DNA of 64,000 nt. Origin: Pseudisothecium myosuroides. Taxonomy: Eukaryota > Streptophyta > Bryopsida > Hypnales > Lembophyllaceae. A program made the translations under genes and the position numbers. Positions 32,161 through 45,098 of the stretch are shown one piece after another. Below the pieces are notes generated by a model. It did not search any database, had not been told where the DNA came from, and saw only the letters and a list, made by a program, of their open reading frames with translations. The stretch covers positions 1,364,001-1,428,000 of the forward strand of contig OX637297.1 in NCBI GenBank assembly GCA_951799445.1, in the 5' to 3' direction. The first letter of the stretch is position 1. Each line of letters opens with the position of its first letter.

Positions 32161-33762
32161 CAGATCACGGTTTCCGTTCCAAGATTTAGATAACTTACAA
32201 AAAACCAAAAATTTACCTTGCGACATAAATTACATTGGAAGCTTGATGGCAAAGTTGCTTTGCCGAGAGTTCTTTCTATGTAAAAGACTCCCTTAAATTG
32301 ACAATTAAGGGAGATTGTAAAATTTAATTCTCCCTTGACCATTGTATAAGTCAAGAGATGGACTTACACACCTTTTGTAGAATTCAATGAGAGATTCTGC
32401 AAGAAGTTTCGGAATTTTCTGATCCTCAGAAGATGCTTTTCCGAACGGTAAACCGCCAAAACCTAAGATGGAAAATTCTTGGAAATTACCCAGGTTGCGG
32501 TAAAATCTCACTAAAAATTAGAATAGCTTCTTTTATGTTAATAAGACGCTTCAACAAGTTTCAAGGTATTCCGATTGCCAAAAGTACCCGAATTGACAAG
32601 ATTCTCCTTGTACCGGCAAAATTGAAGATTACGGTGGGAGTTAACCGGCATCCCGGGAGCATACGAATTCGGAATAGGGTCAAAATTAGGTCTTTCCTTA
32701 CTCCCTCAAATCTACTAAAGAGCCTAGGCTAGTTACTTTTCTCAGAAAAGTCAAACTCCAGGAACTGAGTTTTTTAACCCATTTTGGTGTTTAGTTAGCG
32801 CTAAGTTTTATTGAGTTTTTGACGTCAAATTAGGGGGTAGGGGAACCCTTGGACTAAAAATGGCCTTCTGAAGCTAATGGCGCAATCCGTTTGTGATTTG
32901 GAGTTAATCTCCAAAAGTTAGAAAATGGTCCAGCGTAGAAAGTCAAAATTGGTAATTTGAGATTAAAATCTCAAAAGATAGGTTTACCGCAAAGAAATGA
33001 GAGGAGGTGGGTGCCCTTGGAAGAGTATTTAAGGGGCACCTCTTCTCCTCTCAACTCACCCCTTTGTACCATTTTTGTTAACAATCTTTCCACGTTGTTC
33101 TACTTGGGCCAATTTTCGGTTCCAAATTTGTAAAACGTGTGTTTTCGGTTTCAGTTGTTGTTATTTTGTAAAGCTTTGAAGGACTTGGGGTCCCTTCAAA
33201 GTTTTGTTGAATTATGATGTGTTTTGTGGAGATTTTTGTGTACTAATTATGTCTCTTTGGGTGTTATACTAATCCCCAAGATACCCCCTTCCGTACCTTG
33301 GCGATGCCGCTTTAGAGGGCCTTGGGTTCTTTTAATTGTGTGTTTTTGTACTAACATTTGATCTAACCAAGTTTATGTGATTATCTTGTACTAACTTTCC
33401 AATTAACCAAGTGGTAGTTGTGTGTTGTACTAACCTTCGTGTGCATTCTTTGTTTTTCTTGTCCCATTTGGGATGGCGAAGCTTTGACTTCGAGCCTAAT
33501 TTGTTGGTCCTATTTTGTATTTTCCTCTTTGATTGTTGTTCAAATTGGGGCCTCAACCCCCCGAACAGCAAAGCTTTGCCTTTAAACTAATTTTTTCCGT
33601 ATTTGTTTTTTTTAGAAAGAATTCTCCACTTCTTCTTCTCCAAATTTTAGAATTTTCACAGGTTAGAGTGAACCAAAATTTCAGACTATAGCTGTCAACC
33701 AAGTTGAACCAAAACCAAAGTGACCCCCTTGTGCACCTACAATCGCCAGAGAGTCTGTGAAG

Positions 33763-33783
33763 AAAAAAAAAAAAAAAAAAAAA
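33763..33783. repeat. A21 tract
   Basis: An uninterrupted run of 21 A. It could mark the 3' end of a retroposed sequence inserted to its left, but I see no flanking duplication. Confidence 0.9.
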
Positions 33784-33837
33784 TGTTTACAGAGAGTACT
33801 CAAGTGATCCAAGCACTGAAGTGAATGGAGAGGAGAG

Positions 33838-34052
33838 GTCTGAAATTTCAGATGGGAGAGTCAACCTGAGTTGACTGAGAAGGTTGAAGTCCCTTAGACA
33901 TCCAGGGAGTGCATAGAAACTCAAAGAATGCGAAAAAATTTCAGATTTTCAGAGAGACCCCATGGAGTGATTGTGAGGGGAGTGGTCTGTAATTTTAGAT
34001 GGTGAGTGCATGAGAGAGGTCTGAAATTTCAGATGGAGAAATCAAACTGAGT
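33838..34052. repeat. Direct repeat GAGGTCTGAAATTTCAGATG
   Basis: A unit containing this 20-mer, itself partly palindromic, followed by a TCAA and GAGTTGACT tract occurs at about 33836 and 34016. A degenerate relative lies near 33989 (GTCTGTAATTTTAGATGG). Confidence 0.7.
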
Positions 34053-34617
34053 TGACTAAAGCACAGAGTGAATGGAGAGATCCAGGCCCTGTCCAAAGCA
34101 GGAATTTGTGACATTCAAGCCATAATATCAGAAAATTGAGGTACACAGGAAGTGTGTTAGCCTTACTGAAGTTGGTTGAGAAGTGTGCTAACAAGTTGTA
34201 TACTAGTTATTGGAAATCTCCATCTGTGCGCATACTTGACAGGCCAAACACTGCCAGATTCCATTTAAAAACCAACATTTCAACTCAACAACACATACAC
34301 ACAAAACATTCTCCAAACTCTCAAGCTCTCAAGCTCTCAATTCCTTCAATGTGGAAGGAGGAGATGATGAGTAAAGTTAGAACTAAGAGAAATTAGTAGA
34401 AGAAGAGGATTAGGAAGGCGCACGAGAAACTCATTAAAAAGTAGCCAAAGAATTGGGGGAAAAGAATCAATGGCAAAGTAGTGGTTAGAAAATCCTTAGA
34501 ATATTCAAAGTCAACGATTAGAACATTCCAAATAGAGTAGGATAGTATTAGAAGGAAAAAGAAGAGGTGGGAAGAGAAAGTTAGAAGAATAGAAGATAGT
34601 TTACGTTGACTTTGAAA

Positions 34618-34661
34618 TTAAAAACAAAACAAAACAAAACAAAACAAAATAAAAATAAAAA
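34618..34661. repeat. (AAAAC)n microsatellite
   Basis: About six AAAAC units grade into AAAAT, just upstream of a short ATG-initiated frame. Confidence 0.9.
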
Positions 34662-35418
34662 ACCCATCAAAAATGGACCAAGTGGAGGAGTTTGAGGAGG
34701 TTCAAGAAAATCGATTTGAAGACACAAGCCCCGAGGTATTCTTCTAAAAGCTCTCTCTTTTTATTTTATTAGTAAAATTAAGTAGAGCCGAAGCTTAGGA
34801 GCAAGTCAGACCTCTAAAACTAGCGGTCAGGTCATTTGTGAATTTAGAATAGTGTAGAACATACACGGAGGTTTCCAAAAACATAAAATACTTAGAAATC
34901 GGAGTTAAAACAAGTAAGATATGGGTGGATGAAGATTAGGGTCAAAATTGGATGAAAAGTTAAAGGAAGTACTCACATGGAGTGAAACTTAGGATTAAAG
35001 TATAAGATAATTATTTAATCATATCTGTAAAATTCCAAATTATTCTAAAATAGAGAACTAAGTAAAAGGTGTGGATGAAGTTTTGCTTCTAAAGGCCAAA
35101 ACTTCATCCGTCCATAACCTTGGCTAGGAAGGTCGGATAAGAACGAATTTTATATTTTTAGAAAGGGCGTAAAATTCTCTAGAACTTCATGCTATTAGAT
35201 TTAGATTATCTTAACCTGAACAAAAAACCACAGTAGCTTGATCTATTCGGCCAATAGTTCTATTTATCGCATTTAAGTTATACTTAGTAGTAGAAGTTAC
35301 AAGTTTAACTACAAATTAGGCATTTAAGAAGATCCATTGCTTGGAAGGAATAGTGGACAACGCTTAGGCACCCAAATTAAAATAAGAATCTGTTAAATTA
35401 AAACAGAACCTGGTTGTG

Positions 35419-35994
35419 TTCGTTTATTTACCAAGGGTGGGTAAATAAACACTCACAGCATCCCATCCATGTCAAATCTTCCTCTAATTGTTTCCGGAAG
35501 GTCGGTTCAGACGGAATAAGCGGCCTAATTATCCGAGCCGTGACTGAGTACCGATGCGCTGCCGGGTTGCTAGACTCCGCCATAGTTTACCGACACAAAC
35601 TAAATCCAGTGCAATCGGCACCGACCTCACCTTTCTCTCCCTGTCGCGATCTCTAGCTCATCACTCTTTCTCTCAACTAAGCACGCAAGAAGATCTGTAA
35701 AGTAAGAATGGAAGAAACTAGGGCTAGCGAGGGCTTAAGTACCCATTGAGCTGCCGACCGTTCCCGGTTGCAAATGGAAAGAGGTCTGTTCCCGTAATGG
35801 TTCCCTAGGATCGTAGGCCGGAAACCTATTTCGTAGCCTGTTCCGATCCGATCCGACCCGGATTTAAGATCCGTTCCTTCTTCCGGAAAAATCCATTTTA
35901 ACGGATCTTGATCCTCGGAATCTGAATACCCGATATTTATCCGTATTCGGATCTAATTTATTATATCTTACCAGAATTTTGAAATTTTTGACTA
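35419..35994 (-). mobile_element. LTR-3, internal part left of the CACTA element
   Basis: Read on the minus strand, this continues from 50190-50248 across the CACTA insertion. It has the TATA-like CTTAAG (about 35738), leader and ORF-X start (ATG at 35583; MAESSNPAAHRYSVTARIIRPLIPSEP). The frame runs through LEEDLTWMGC and stops at HPW, where an 11-bp perfect palindrome arm pair (GTTTATTTACC and its complement, 35419-35449) marks the break. The rest of ORF-X and the LTR is missing. Confidence 0.7.
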
Positions 35995-36012
35995 CACTAG
36001 AAGAAACCATCG

Positions 36013-37650
36013 TTCATGGTGGCAAGTGCCCAAACATGTATATGCATCTCCAAAAACGTTTACTGCCGTGGACATGGACATCATCCAAAATCCCTTATGA
36101 AAGACATGAACAAAACGCACTGAAATTATTCGGAACAATGTCCTCACTTGAACGTTCTCAGTTCACATCAGTCACAGCAACTCGTTTTCAGCAGTTGACG
36201 GACCTGCCATCTGGCAAGCACGTCACAGCCACTGAGGCTGGCACTGACACGTGGCAAAATCGGAGCCGGAATCTTATCGTGATGTGGAGCATGCGGATAT
36301 TTTCTGCACCTGTGATATCGCTGCTGCAATGTTGTGTGGTCGACATTGTGATCGACCAACCTGAAGACTGAGTGGACGTCTTTATTCACGGCATCAGTCG
36401 ATTCTACAAGCGCAACGGCTGTGGAAGGGACGTGCATTTCACCGGCTGCCCTTATGAATATCACGTCCGCATGCTTGTCACCGTCGATTCTACAGTTGTG
36501 ATTTGCATGTCATGGACTAGAGTTTCCAGAAGTGCACCACATGCAGTGCTACGTGGTGTTGTCGCTTCTTCGTAAGAGCAAACTTAAAACCGCCAAAGCA
36601 GATTGTGTCGCCGGTGTTCTGCATCAACTTCGGTGCTGAATGGAACGTGCTATTTGTAGAAAAACAAAATCCCTAAACAGCTTGGCGGTGTAACCAGTCG
36701 CTGTGGGAACGTTGTCTCAGAAGAGTGCAACTTTGACTGTGCCCTACATGGCAACCTGCGACAGCAACTAAGACGTTTGTGGGTCATCTTGTGCTGTACC
36801 ATGGACGTTCACGTGATGTGCTTCTGCGAACGCTATGTTTTTTACGACGTTGCATGAACACATGGACTGATCAGGCTGTTAACTTTCCTGGTAGTTTCTC
36901 ACATCGATGGACACTTACTTTGCCTTCAAGAAGATGAACATGCTGTCATAAACCTTTGCGCCCCTCGCACATCCCGTCATTACTTAAGTGCATGTCTCAT
37001 TAGACGTTCCCGTCGTTGAACTGAATTATCAACGTCGTTTTACAGCACAACCTTCAATGTCACAACAACATAACATTCAAAGCCACTGGCATGTAGGGTT
37101 TGACGACTGCTGCTTTTTGGGAACCGTTTATGCCGGACTCTCAATCACGGAGAATGGTTGCCTTAGTGTGGAATCCGTAATGCGAAAGAAAACATTGATG
37201 ATTTTGTGAAGATGGCTGCAGAAGACATAGGACGGCCTAATTTGCGGAAACATTTGCAAAACCACTAAACACATTCACGGGGAGTTTTGACCACTAACCA
37301 TGCGTTCATGTACAAACTGTGCATTGAAAAGCACTCTTTTCATGAAAACTGTATCTTACATGCAAAAGTGAGTGCTGCTACCTAATTTTTTTTTTGCTCA
37401 AGAGCTACAACCGCTTCATTTACAGTTCGGTACAGTGCTATAGGTAAGACTGCCCTTGCATGGCCGCAGATGTGATCAACCTAGACAGAAACCCTTGCAT
37501 ACATTCCACCATCTCCCAAACTCGTATCACCATACAGAGCTGGATGCTTGGTGGACAGCACGCGGCCGCAGAAGGCTCCTAACAGCAGGACGTGCTCGGT
37601 GTGAATAATGGCGGCCTCACTGCATCGTACCACACGTAGACAAAAACACT
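36013..37650. repeat. Left subterminal repeat region of the CACTA element
   Basis: Words built on ACGT (GAACGT, GGACGT, CACGTC, GACGTT) occur roughly 15 times between 36140 and 37040, in both orientations, for example CACGTC near 36221, GGACGT near 36372 and GACGTT near 36800. In characterised CACTA elements such arrays bind the TnpA protein. No gene is called. Confidence 0.65.
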
Positions 37651-38076
37651 ATATTAGGCTCAGCACTGTCTCCTTCTCTCATGAGTAACATCAATGGCAA
37701 TTGAACCGCCACTGAGTGAAGGTAAGGCTAGGTACGAAGACAGCCTACTTGTGCGTTTATTTCTAACTGTATTTTCTGATGAATACAAGCATATACACGG
37801 GATGCAACAACTAACTCTCTGAGCATAGAAACCATGGACAAGCCTCACATGCCCTCATTCTGCTCAGTCAAGTGGATTACCCAGCACTCTGTACATGACA
37901 ATGCCAATCATTTCTTCACGCGTGGCGCCTCAGCCTTCTTGACGACCTGCACCTGATTGGTTGAAAACCCACTTAGCATCCAATTAGTCACCATGTAAAC
38001 TCAGAGAACCATGACAATCTCACTTGAAACATGTCAAGTGATCAGTCCACTCTACTTACTTCTGAACATTACTTTC

Positions 38077-41000
38077 CTAAGACAAGAACTTGACAACCAA
38101 AAGTAGAAAGAAGTAATGCTTTACCTTACTGGTCGGTCCAGTTGGTTTTAAAGCACCAGACTTATTCGCAACTCCTGCCTTCGTGGTCTTGGCGGAGCCA
38201 CTGCCGGAGGTTGCTTTGCCCGGATTTGCTTTAATCGAGTTCCGTCTCAGGCGAGAATTGGATTCCTCCACGGCGTTGCACACCTCCGTCCAACTTCTGC
38301 ATAACTGACATCTATAATCGTGGACTGAAGTCCTCGTCACAGCTTCCACATTAATCGGGATCACTGTCTTGACTTTCAAAGATAGTTTCGTTATTCAAGT
38401 AATGGACTAACGACACTGCAGAGTCAGTGCCCACCTTCGTTGGCACTTCACGACAATCTTCAGGTGCCACTGGGTCGGCACTGACCACGTTGTTGGAAAA
38501 GTTGTCGCTCCGTCCACTGAGCAGGATCGTGCTTGCGGATTTGGCCCCCTCCGCTTCAACGACAGATGCATTAGGGTCCTCCAGAAGACCTTCAAGAAAT
38601 TCCTCGACCTCGTCGTCATCTCCGTCCAATTTATCGGGCACTGCAGCTGCGGTGGTCCCTGGCAATCCTGTCGTCCCCGCTCCGACCTCGGACGCGAACA
38701 AGTCCACGACGGCGACATGTATGTGCGCTGCCGCTCTGTTTGCGATCGGCTCCGTCCCGGACGCGTCCGGGACCACCTCAGCCGTCGCTGCGGTCTAAGT
38801 GCCTTCATGCAATGCAGAAGGAGCGACAGTTTGGGAGGAAATCAAAGACTGCAACATGTCTTCCATGCACTTGTGGGACTCACCAATTCTCTCTTCAAGC
38901 CGAGAAACACTCCCCTCTATGTTGACCACACGAGTTCGAACATCCTCCATGTCAGCTCCCTTGCGAAGAGCGGCCTTCCTTCTCTCAAGTTGTTGTCGCG
39001 TGTACTCTCTTGCAACTTCATCGGTGATTTCAATTTGGTATGGCTTGCGACTGTGCTGCAGAGTCTGCAATACAAGGCGAAACATCTTCCCGGAGTTTTT
39101 AGCTTGTTAGAAGCATGCCCAGAACTTTTGAAAACTCATACTGTACGATGTAAACAGCTGAACGCATGGAACATGCATTCAGTGCATGCTAAAAAAGTTC
39201 ATAGCACGAAGCAAAACGACCGAGTCACAACCACTGATAAATGGAACTAGCACCTCATGAATAGTCTGACCACGTGCATCAAGGGACCTCAGAACTTACA
39301 GAAGTAGCACCACTAACTTCACTATGACAGATGCTTACCAACTTCACTATAGCATCTCGTTCGATAGCTTTCAACTATGTAGTCCTCAATCCCTTTCCCT
39401 GCAAAATAGAACGCATGTGCTCTGAAGTGATTTGAGACTCCTCTGTATTTCTTCTTTGAACAAGTGTATTCCACTGCTCCTGTGTAACGTCCGCTGGCTT
39501 CGGTTGACCAGCGTCAATTAGTGTATTTAACCTCCACCGCATAGTTATGAGGACCTTCGTGATAATGGGGCCCACCTATTTTTTGCTTAATCTAAAAGCC
39601 TGACCGAGCATGTCCCACTCTACGTACACCCAAACCAAATGGCATCAGGAACGTCACCAATTCCCTTGCCACGGATGTCCTCGTTTGTTCTGTCATACAA
39701 TTTAAAAACGTCGCTTTTAAAGCAACCGCTGGTTCAGCTCCCCATCGCACTGGCAAACCATGCTTTACCACGTAAAGCATAAATCCTGGAATTGCAGCCA
39801 CGCTAAACTACAACTGCCGTGCACCTATCTCACAAACTAGTACCTCAATCTTACACGACGACGCTCTCTGCACTTACTGAACATGGACCTCCGTCTTTCA
39901 GTATTCACAACAAGTACATAGACGTCACTTAGTACGCAGACTGTGTCCACGTGAGAATGGAAACTGTGTCACATACTAACACTTATCCTTGTACAGACGA
40001 CGGAACAATTGCAACCTGAGGGGTCCTGGCTGGGATTCCCAGTTTGCAGTGGGATCCAAGCTTTTGGCGTACTTTTTGATGTCATCCGACAGGCATTCTT
40101 TCATGTTCTCCCATGGCAAGCCCTTCACGTCAAGAGTTACTGGTTTCTTCATGACTCTCTGTCGCCCTTGCTGGCGACTGTCGCCAGCCTCCGACAGGCT
40201 GCCGCTCCTATCCGTGTCAACACTTTCGTTTCGCTCGCCCTCCGCCCCGTCTCCGGCACTGCACGTCACAACCCATTCCAGCAATCATGATCAGTTCACT
40301 TCAACAATGCCCGGTGAAAAACTGTTGCGCTGCTGACCGTGACATGGGGAAAAAATTTGACGTCCACTAGGACGACTGTCAAGACGTTCCACAGCAAACT
40401 CTACATCCAACATTCCTATTCCACTACATGGATGGCACTCTTAGGAAGACCACGTCTGCCCATCATACTGAAATACGTCCAAAATGCATCAGAAACAACG
40501 ATGACTGTCGGCAAGGTGTTCACGGCATTCTTTTGATCTTCCAATGACTGCCAAAGATGCTCATCGACTCAGACAAAAAGATTGATGACAATATGCCTGC
40601 TCAAAACCTCTGTTCTAACAATGCTGACCAGTTCTGAGATGGCATACAAACACGACATCCCACCTTTGCAAAAACTAAGCAATCAACGTGACGACTGCAT
40701 CCGTCTGAAAAGGAACAATTTTTGACAACTACGTGACTGCAAGATTTGACCACTGCACATAGTAGAGAACACGTTCCTCTGCACATTACCATTACTCGTT
40801 GTACGTGTGGATCAACAACGAAAATCCGCACAACATACTGTCCACCAAACATATAAAAGTGTCACGATCTGTTACTTGAAACGGGCTCAGCGGATTGGTT
40901 TCACTGCGGGCCCGCTTGACGAAACATGTTCAACAGTGAAGTGACGTCAACTGACCTCCAGTCCTCATCATCTTCATCGCCAGTGTCGTGCGTCGATGAC

Positions 41001-41263
41001 TCCCACTCAGGAAGTTCCGCCACCTTTTTTTTCTTTTGAACAGGACTACGTTGCTTCGCTTTGCCTTTGGTTTTCAAAGCGCCGGTGGACTGTCGATCAT
41101 GCATTTCCTTCAACCGCCGTTCACCATCGACTCTCACTTGCATTTGCTCAGGGCGACGTTTTTCTCGAGCATCATCGCCATCGCCCCTGGACGGCAAATT
41201 CCTTCGCTTCACGGCTTTACCTGCAGACGACTTCATTCGTAATCTCAATTTCCCCCACTTCAC
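38077..41263 (-). pseudogene. TnpA-like gene of the CACTA element
   Basis: Several minus-strand coding segments in order: 41263-40901 (basic, KKKKVAELPEWESS), 40284-39976 (VTLDVKGLPWENMKECLSDD), 39801-39592 (KATFLNCMTEQTR), 39575-39375 (PADVTQEQWNTLVQRRNTEE, like the plant Ptta/En/Spm transposase family), 39085-38349 (coiled coil VRTRVVNIEGSVSRLEERIG, then acidic tail), and 38340-38080 (HDYRCQLCRSW). A TAG at 38797-38795 splits the coiled-coil exon. Exon borders are not certain. In known systems TnpA binds the subterminal repeats. An extra upstream segment may lie at 42435-42240. Confidence 0.55.
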
Positions 41264-42239
41264 GAAAGACTCTCCCTCCTCCTGCGCAGCTAAATAAGGT
41301 CACCATCGTCAGTCTCCGGACTGAAAATGCCATGCCAATGTACACTACACGAATTGACCTCAGCATATGGCATCAGTGAGTACTGGACTTCGGATGCAAA
41401 CTATGAGACAATGTTGAATTAGCTATTACTGCAGCTGAATCACAATTGCAGGCCGCTGTGGATAACTGTACACATCAGACGAGTACAAGAACACAATAAC
41501 AATAATAGAAATGCGTACTGTAACGATGACAATCCCCGGGCACTGATGCAAGAGCTGTCGACTTCCAAACGTCAACTAAAACTTGCAAAACAATTGATCA
41601 GGAAAGGGACGTCTGAATACGGCTCTCCATCTCTCAAATACCCAAACAGCGGGCCTACCACCGCCCAAAGAATTTCTATGACCGTGTAAACATGAATTCC
41701 AAAATCCAAAAAAAAGGTGGGCCCTGCCTCACTCACCTGGGATTGCGCACCGCGCCCACAAACCTCTTCAATTCCTTAATGCTCTGTTCCATGGAATACA
41801 GATGAGGCTACTGCTCAGGGTTACGAGGAAGACATGTCCACCAATTTGCAAGTGCAACATTCAAGACAGCGAACGTACCTGCAGGTTTCGCCCTAGTCGT
41901 GAAGCCGCCGTTGCAAATTCGGGCGGCATTGAGCTGCAACCTAGAGTGTTGGAGTGTTGTTGCTCCTTGTCCGTCCGCAATCTCGCACTGCGCCTTCTCC
42001 CACAAATCACGACGGATTCCTGAGCTTCCACCACTGCGTCGTGAGATGCCAACTCTCTCATTTCTCTCACGAAGTTCAAGTAAACGATGAGCGCGGCTTC
42101 AGTGACTTCAGGATCAACGGCTTGCGAGCGCGTCGGTGACTGCGTGAGTTCTCCCTCCTATACTTCACTCTCCAATCGTCTGTGCACTTCCATTTTTGAA
42201 TCCTGAATGAAGTGAGTGACTGCGAGAGTTTCAGTCCCT

Positions 42240-43777
42240 AGGGTTTCGACAACTCTACCCGCGAAGTAAAAACCCCTTCCGGAAAACACAGTGGATTGTC
42301 TGGTCGTCCACATCCGCTGCAGCTGACGTCACTGTCAGCGGCAACCCTGTTCGGTTTGCCAGACGCTAACGTCATGCTGGGGGGTTTCCGCCACGCGCTG
42401 TCCAACACGTCAGCTGCCACAGCAACCTCTGACATTGAGGACGTCAGCAGTTCCGAGTCTCGTCCGCCTTGACGTGGGGAAGGTTCTCTCCATGCCGGAA
42501 TAGTCCCTTCTTTGTTAGGTTCAGCATTAGCCTCGGTGGCTACATTTTGATTTCGTCAAAACAGGGAATAGTCCTCCACCTACAAGTACCTCTGTGACCA
42601 ACAAGTGTCACTCTTCTACACTAGAAAACACTTCCACTAGAACTCATGATTCCGTTCCCAGAGAGTGTATACCGAGACATGAAGTGCTTCTATATAAGCC
42701 TTTCCAGCACAACACATAGGCTTTCGTCAACTCCCCCAAGAGAACTGTCGGGTGCTAGGATTTTTTTTTTTTACTCCCAGGCGTGTTCAGAATAATTGAG
42801 TTCTTCCAAAAGACCTACCTTCCTCTGAAGCAAATGTGGAGTGCATAGTGTTTTATCAGCTAATTCACGCATTCTTTATACATAGAGTGTGAATGTGTCA
42901 TGAATTTTTTGTAATGTGCTGAGGATTCACTATTTGTTGTGTGGTTCCATTGTGGACGTAGCCATCGGAAGAGTGGCACTAGTCAATGGGCATAAATTGG
43001 AAACTGCTGCAACGCTTGGTGTAAATATAATAGAGTCTTCAGTTGCAGGTAATTGAGAACTATAAAGTTATATCCTTTCATATATCTCTACAAGTATTTT
43101 TAGAACAGAGCAATCTGTAATCGACACAGTGTGTGTTGTTTTCCCCATTCACATGAAAGTGCCATAGTGGTGATATTGAATGTTATTGTGGTGCTCTGAA
43201 TTTCAACATTCGGCCTCATGTTGGATAAAAAATATGATTTTCGCACATACCACATATAAGAAAAATCTTTTTCTTTTTGAATGTGGAGTTTTCATTTTGA
43301 ACTCTTTTTTTTTTTAATTGCCTACCAAGTCTTCCCCCTCATAGTACCATTTTTACATATGGATGTGGTGCTGGGCCATAAGATTTGGTGTTGCTTTCAA
43401 CCAAGTTCATTGGGGGAAAAAATTACAGTAGCTAGTTGCCCATGTACATAAGCATCAGGCTATGGTCCGTAGGTACAGATTCAACGGACACTGCAACAAA
43501 TTTTGTGCAGCATATAGCTTAGTAGAATTTAGGCAAATACGTTGTGGAGGACGAATTCAGAAATTACTGCCCAGACCTAAACATCTTGGACTGGCGTGGT
43601 CATTGTGTGTGCAGTACAAGACCTTCATGAAGCTGTCACTTCTAGATACACGTTGCACCAACTTCCGGAGCTTAGAGTGACCGTTGACAAACTTTCCTGT
43701 GAAGAACAGTACGGACAAAAGTAGTGCTTGTTCCTTGACACTACACTGTGGAGTCTCAACCAAAAGGTACTAATTCC
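42240..43777. promoter_or_regulatory. Divergent intergenic region in the CACTA element
   Basis: It lies between the minus-strand tnpA-like gene and the plus-strand genes. GACGT/ACGTC words are dense at 42320-42480 (CTGACGTCACTG, CACGTCAGC, GGACGTCAGC), like the subterminal arrays. The rest, 42700-43740, is AT-rich with poly-T tracts and no ORF of note. It could serve as a shared promoter with binding sites for the element's own protein. Confidence 0.45.
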
Positions 43778-44281
43778 ATGTACAACGACATGGATTCCTC
43801 TATAAGTAGTTCGTCTTCCGTGTCTGAACCGATGCACTCATCATTGGCTGCATCTGAAAATAGTCTCATTTTATCCTCAGACGGTGAGTCCACGGAATCT
43901 AGTGGGTTCTTCCCATTCGATCAGTATGCATATTTCTCCTCACCATCTGAGGAAAGTATTTCTTTGCCATCTTCAAACGGTAGTCATGAAAGCATGAGCT
44001 TGTATCCGTTCGAAGAATATGATAGGATGCACGAACGGTATTGGGAAGAGCTAGTGCTGCAGTACATGGAGCATGCTTCGTGGTATAGTGCAGGCTTTGT
44101 GAGTTCCAGGAATTTCACTCCCGACACGGTAACAGAGGTTTACAACAACCATTGGTACTGCATGTCCTGGTTTTATGATGACGTGTTCCCGTTCGACAGT
44201 TGGGAAACACAATATGATGACTGGCTTTGCGAGCTGTCCATGGCAAATATGGATACGATTGACAGGGCAGTTGTACAATGA
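43778..44281 (+). CDS. Unknown 167-aa Ser/Trp/Tyr-rich acidic protein in the CACTA element
   Basis: I start at ATG 43778; the frame is also open for ten codons upstream. The first 75 residues are Ser-rich and acidic (SSISSSSSVSEP, LSSDGESTESSGFF). The second half has regularly placed aromatic residues and acids (FPFDQYAYF, YPFEEYDRMHERYWEEL, FPFDSWETQYDDWLCEL). FPFD, YPFE and FPFD look like three repeats of a short motif. There is no signal peptide or membrane segment. It lies between the two transposition genes and is uninterrupted, unlike the transposase. I recognise no family; an acidic activator-like role is speculation. Confidence 0.55.
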   Translation: MYNDMDSSISSSSSVSEPMHSSLAASENSLILSSDGESTESSGFFPFDQYAYFSSPSEESISLPSSNGSHESMSLYPFEEYDRMHERYWEELVLQYMEHASWYSAGFVSSRNFTPDTVTEVYNNHWYCMSWFYDDVFPFDSWETQYDDWLCELSMANMDTIDRAVVQ

Positions 44282-45098
44282 AGGACACTTCCATTTGTGT
44301 AATAGCATTCTACATAACAAGGAAAGAATATCGTCGTACTCATAGTTTCCGAGAACTTGTAGTACCACTGAACAGGCATAAATTTTATCCTTCACGTTTG
44401 TTCATGCATCAGTTCTTTATATACTAGTTAATCAGTACTCCTATAGTGTTTTATGAGATTTGGGAGAACTGTCCTGGGGTCCTGTTCTGCAAATTCTGCA
44501 AAGAGCGTTTATGACACATGCAGAAGTAGTGCTTCAGGGGCCAAACGCCCATGCTGTACAGGAGAGTAGAAACTGGAATGCCAACCTTCAGCGTGGTTTA
44601 GCGCATGTGCTCTAGCTATAAGTCACATTTTTCCCACTTGTTTTGAACATAAAAATTACAGAGGTTTTACATGTATTCTACATGGCGTTCCACCTGAGAT
44701 GTTTTTTTTTTCTATGCTCAAATTCTGGTGTTCATGTGTGGTGTGGCAAAGTTCGCTCCTGTTCATTGTTTCATCCGTACTGTAAGAAACATTAGAACGC
44801 ACACCGTGGACTCAGAAGTGTTTTGGAAACTGCGTTCATATTCATGACATCATTATTCCATGACTGCCACCGTAGTTGTCAGTGTCCTCGTTAGTGCCTC
44901 GGTAACCAAATATGGTTACAGTGAAGAGTATATGTGCAGTACCATTTGTCAACGTGGAATTGTGGATGTGTAGCATTTCCCTAGAAGTTGCAGAGCAAGG
45001 GGATAGACAACACGTCCAGAAAGATGAGCGCCAACGTTCACGGATCATAGGCACGGATACGTTTCTGTACAGATGGTCGAGCCCTGCGTCATATACCT

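Larger units (their letters stand above)
32161..35418. other. Unassigned AT-rich DNA with LTR- or UTR-like tracts
   Basis: No gene is supported. There is a TATA-like GAGTATTTAAGGGGCACC at about 33024, possibly another LTR promoter, followed by a pyrimidine-rich leader-like tract. Three loose repeats of TTGTACTAAC..., AACCAAGT occur at 33347-33435. A short ATG-initiated frame at 34673-34739 (MDQVEEFEEVQENRFED, followed by GAG|GTATTC) could be a first exon, with low support. Confidence 0.4.

Noticed and set aside
33024..33060. TATA-like GAGTATTTAAGGGG as a host gene promoter
   Set aside because: It resembles the second TATA-like site of the LTR family (GTATTTAAGGGGC), and no gene follows; kept only as a remark.
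38427..39250. Plus-strand ORFs opposite the tnpA-like gene
   Set aside because: The minus frame gives a coiled coil and acidic tail consistent with TnpA; the plus frames are Ser/Thr/Pro-rich antisense shadows.
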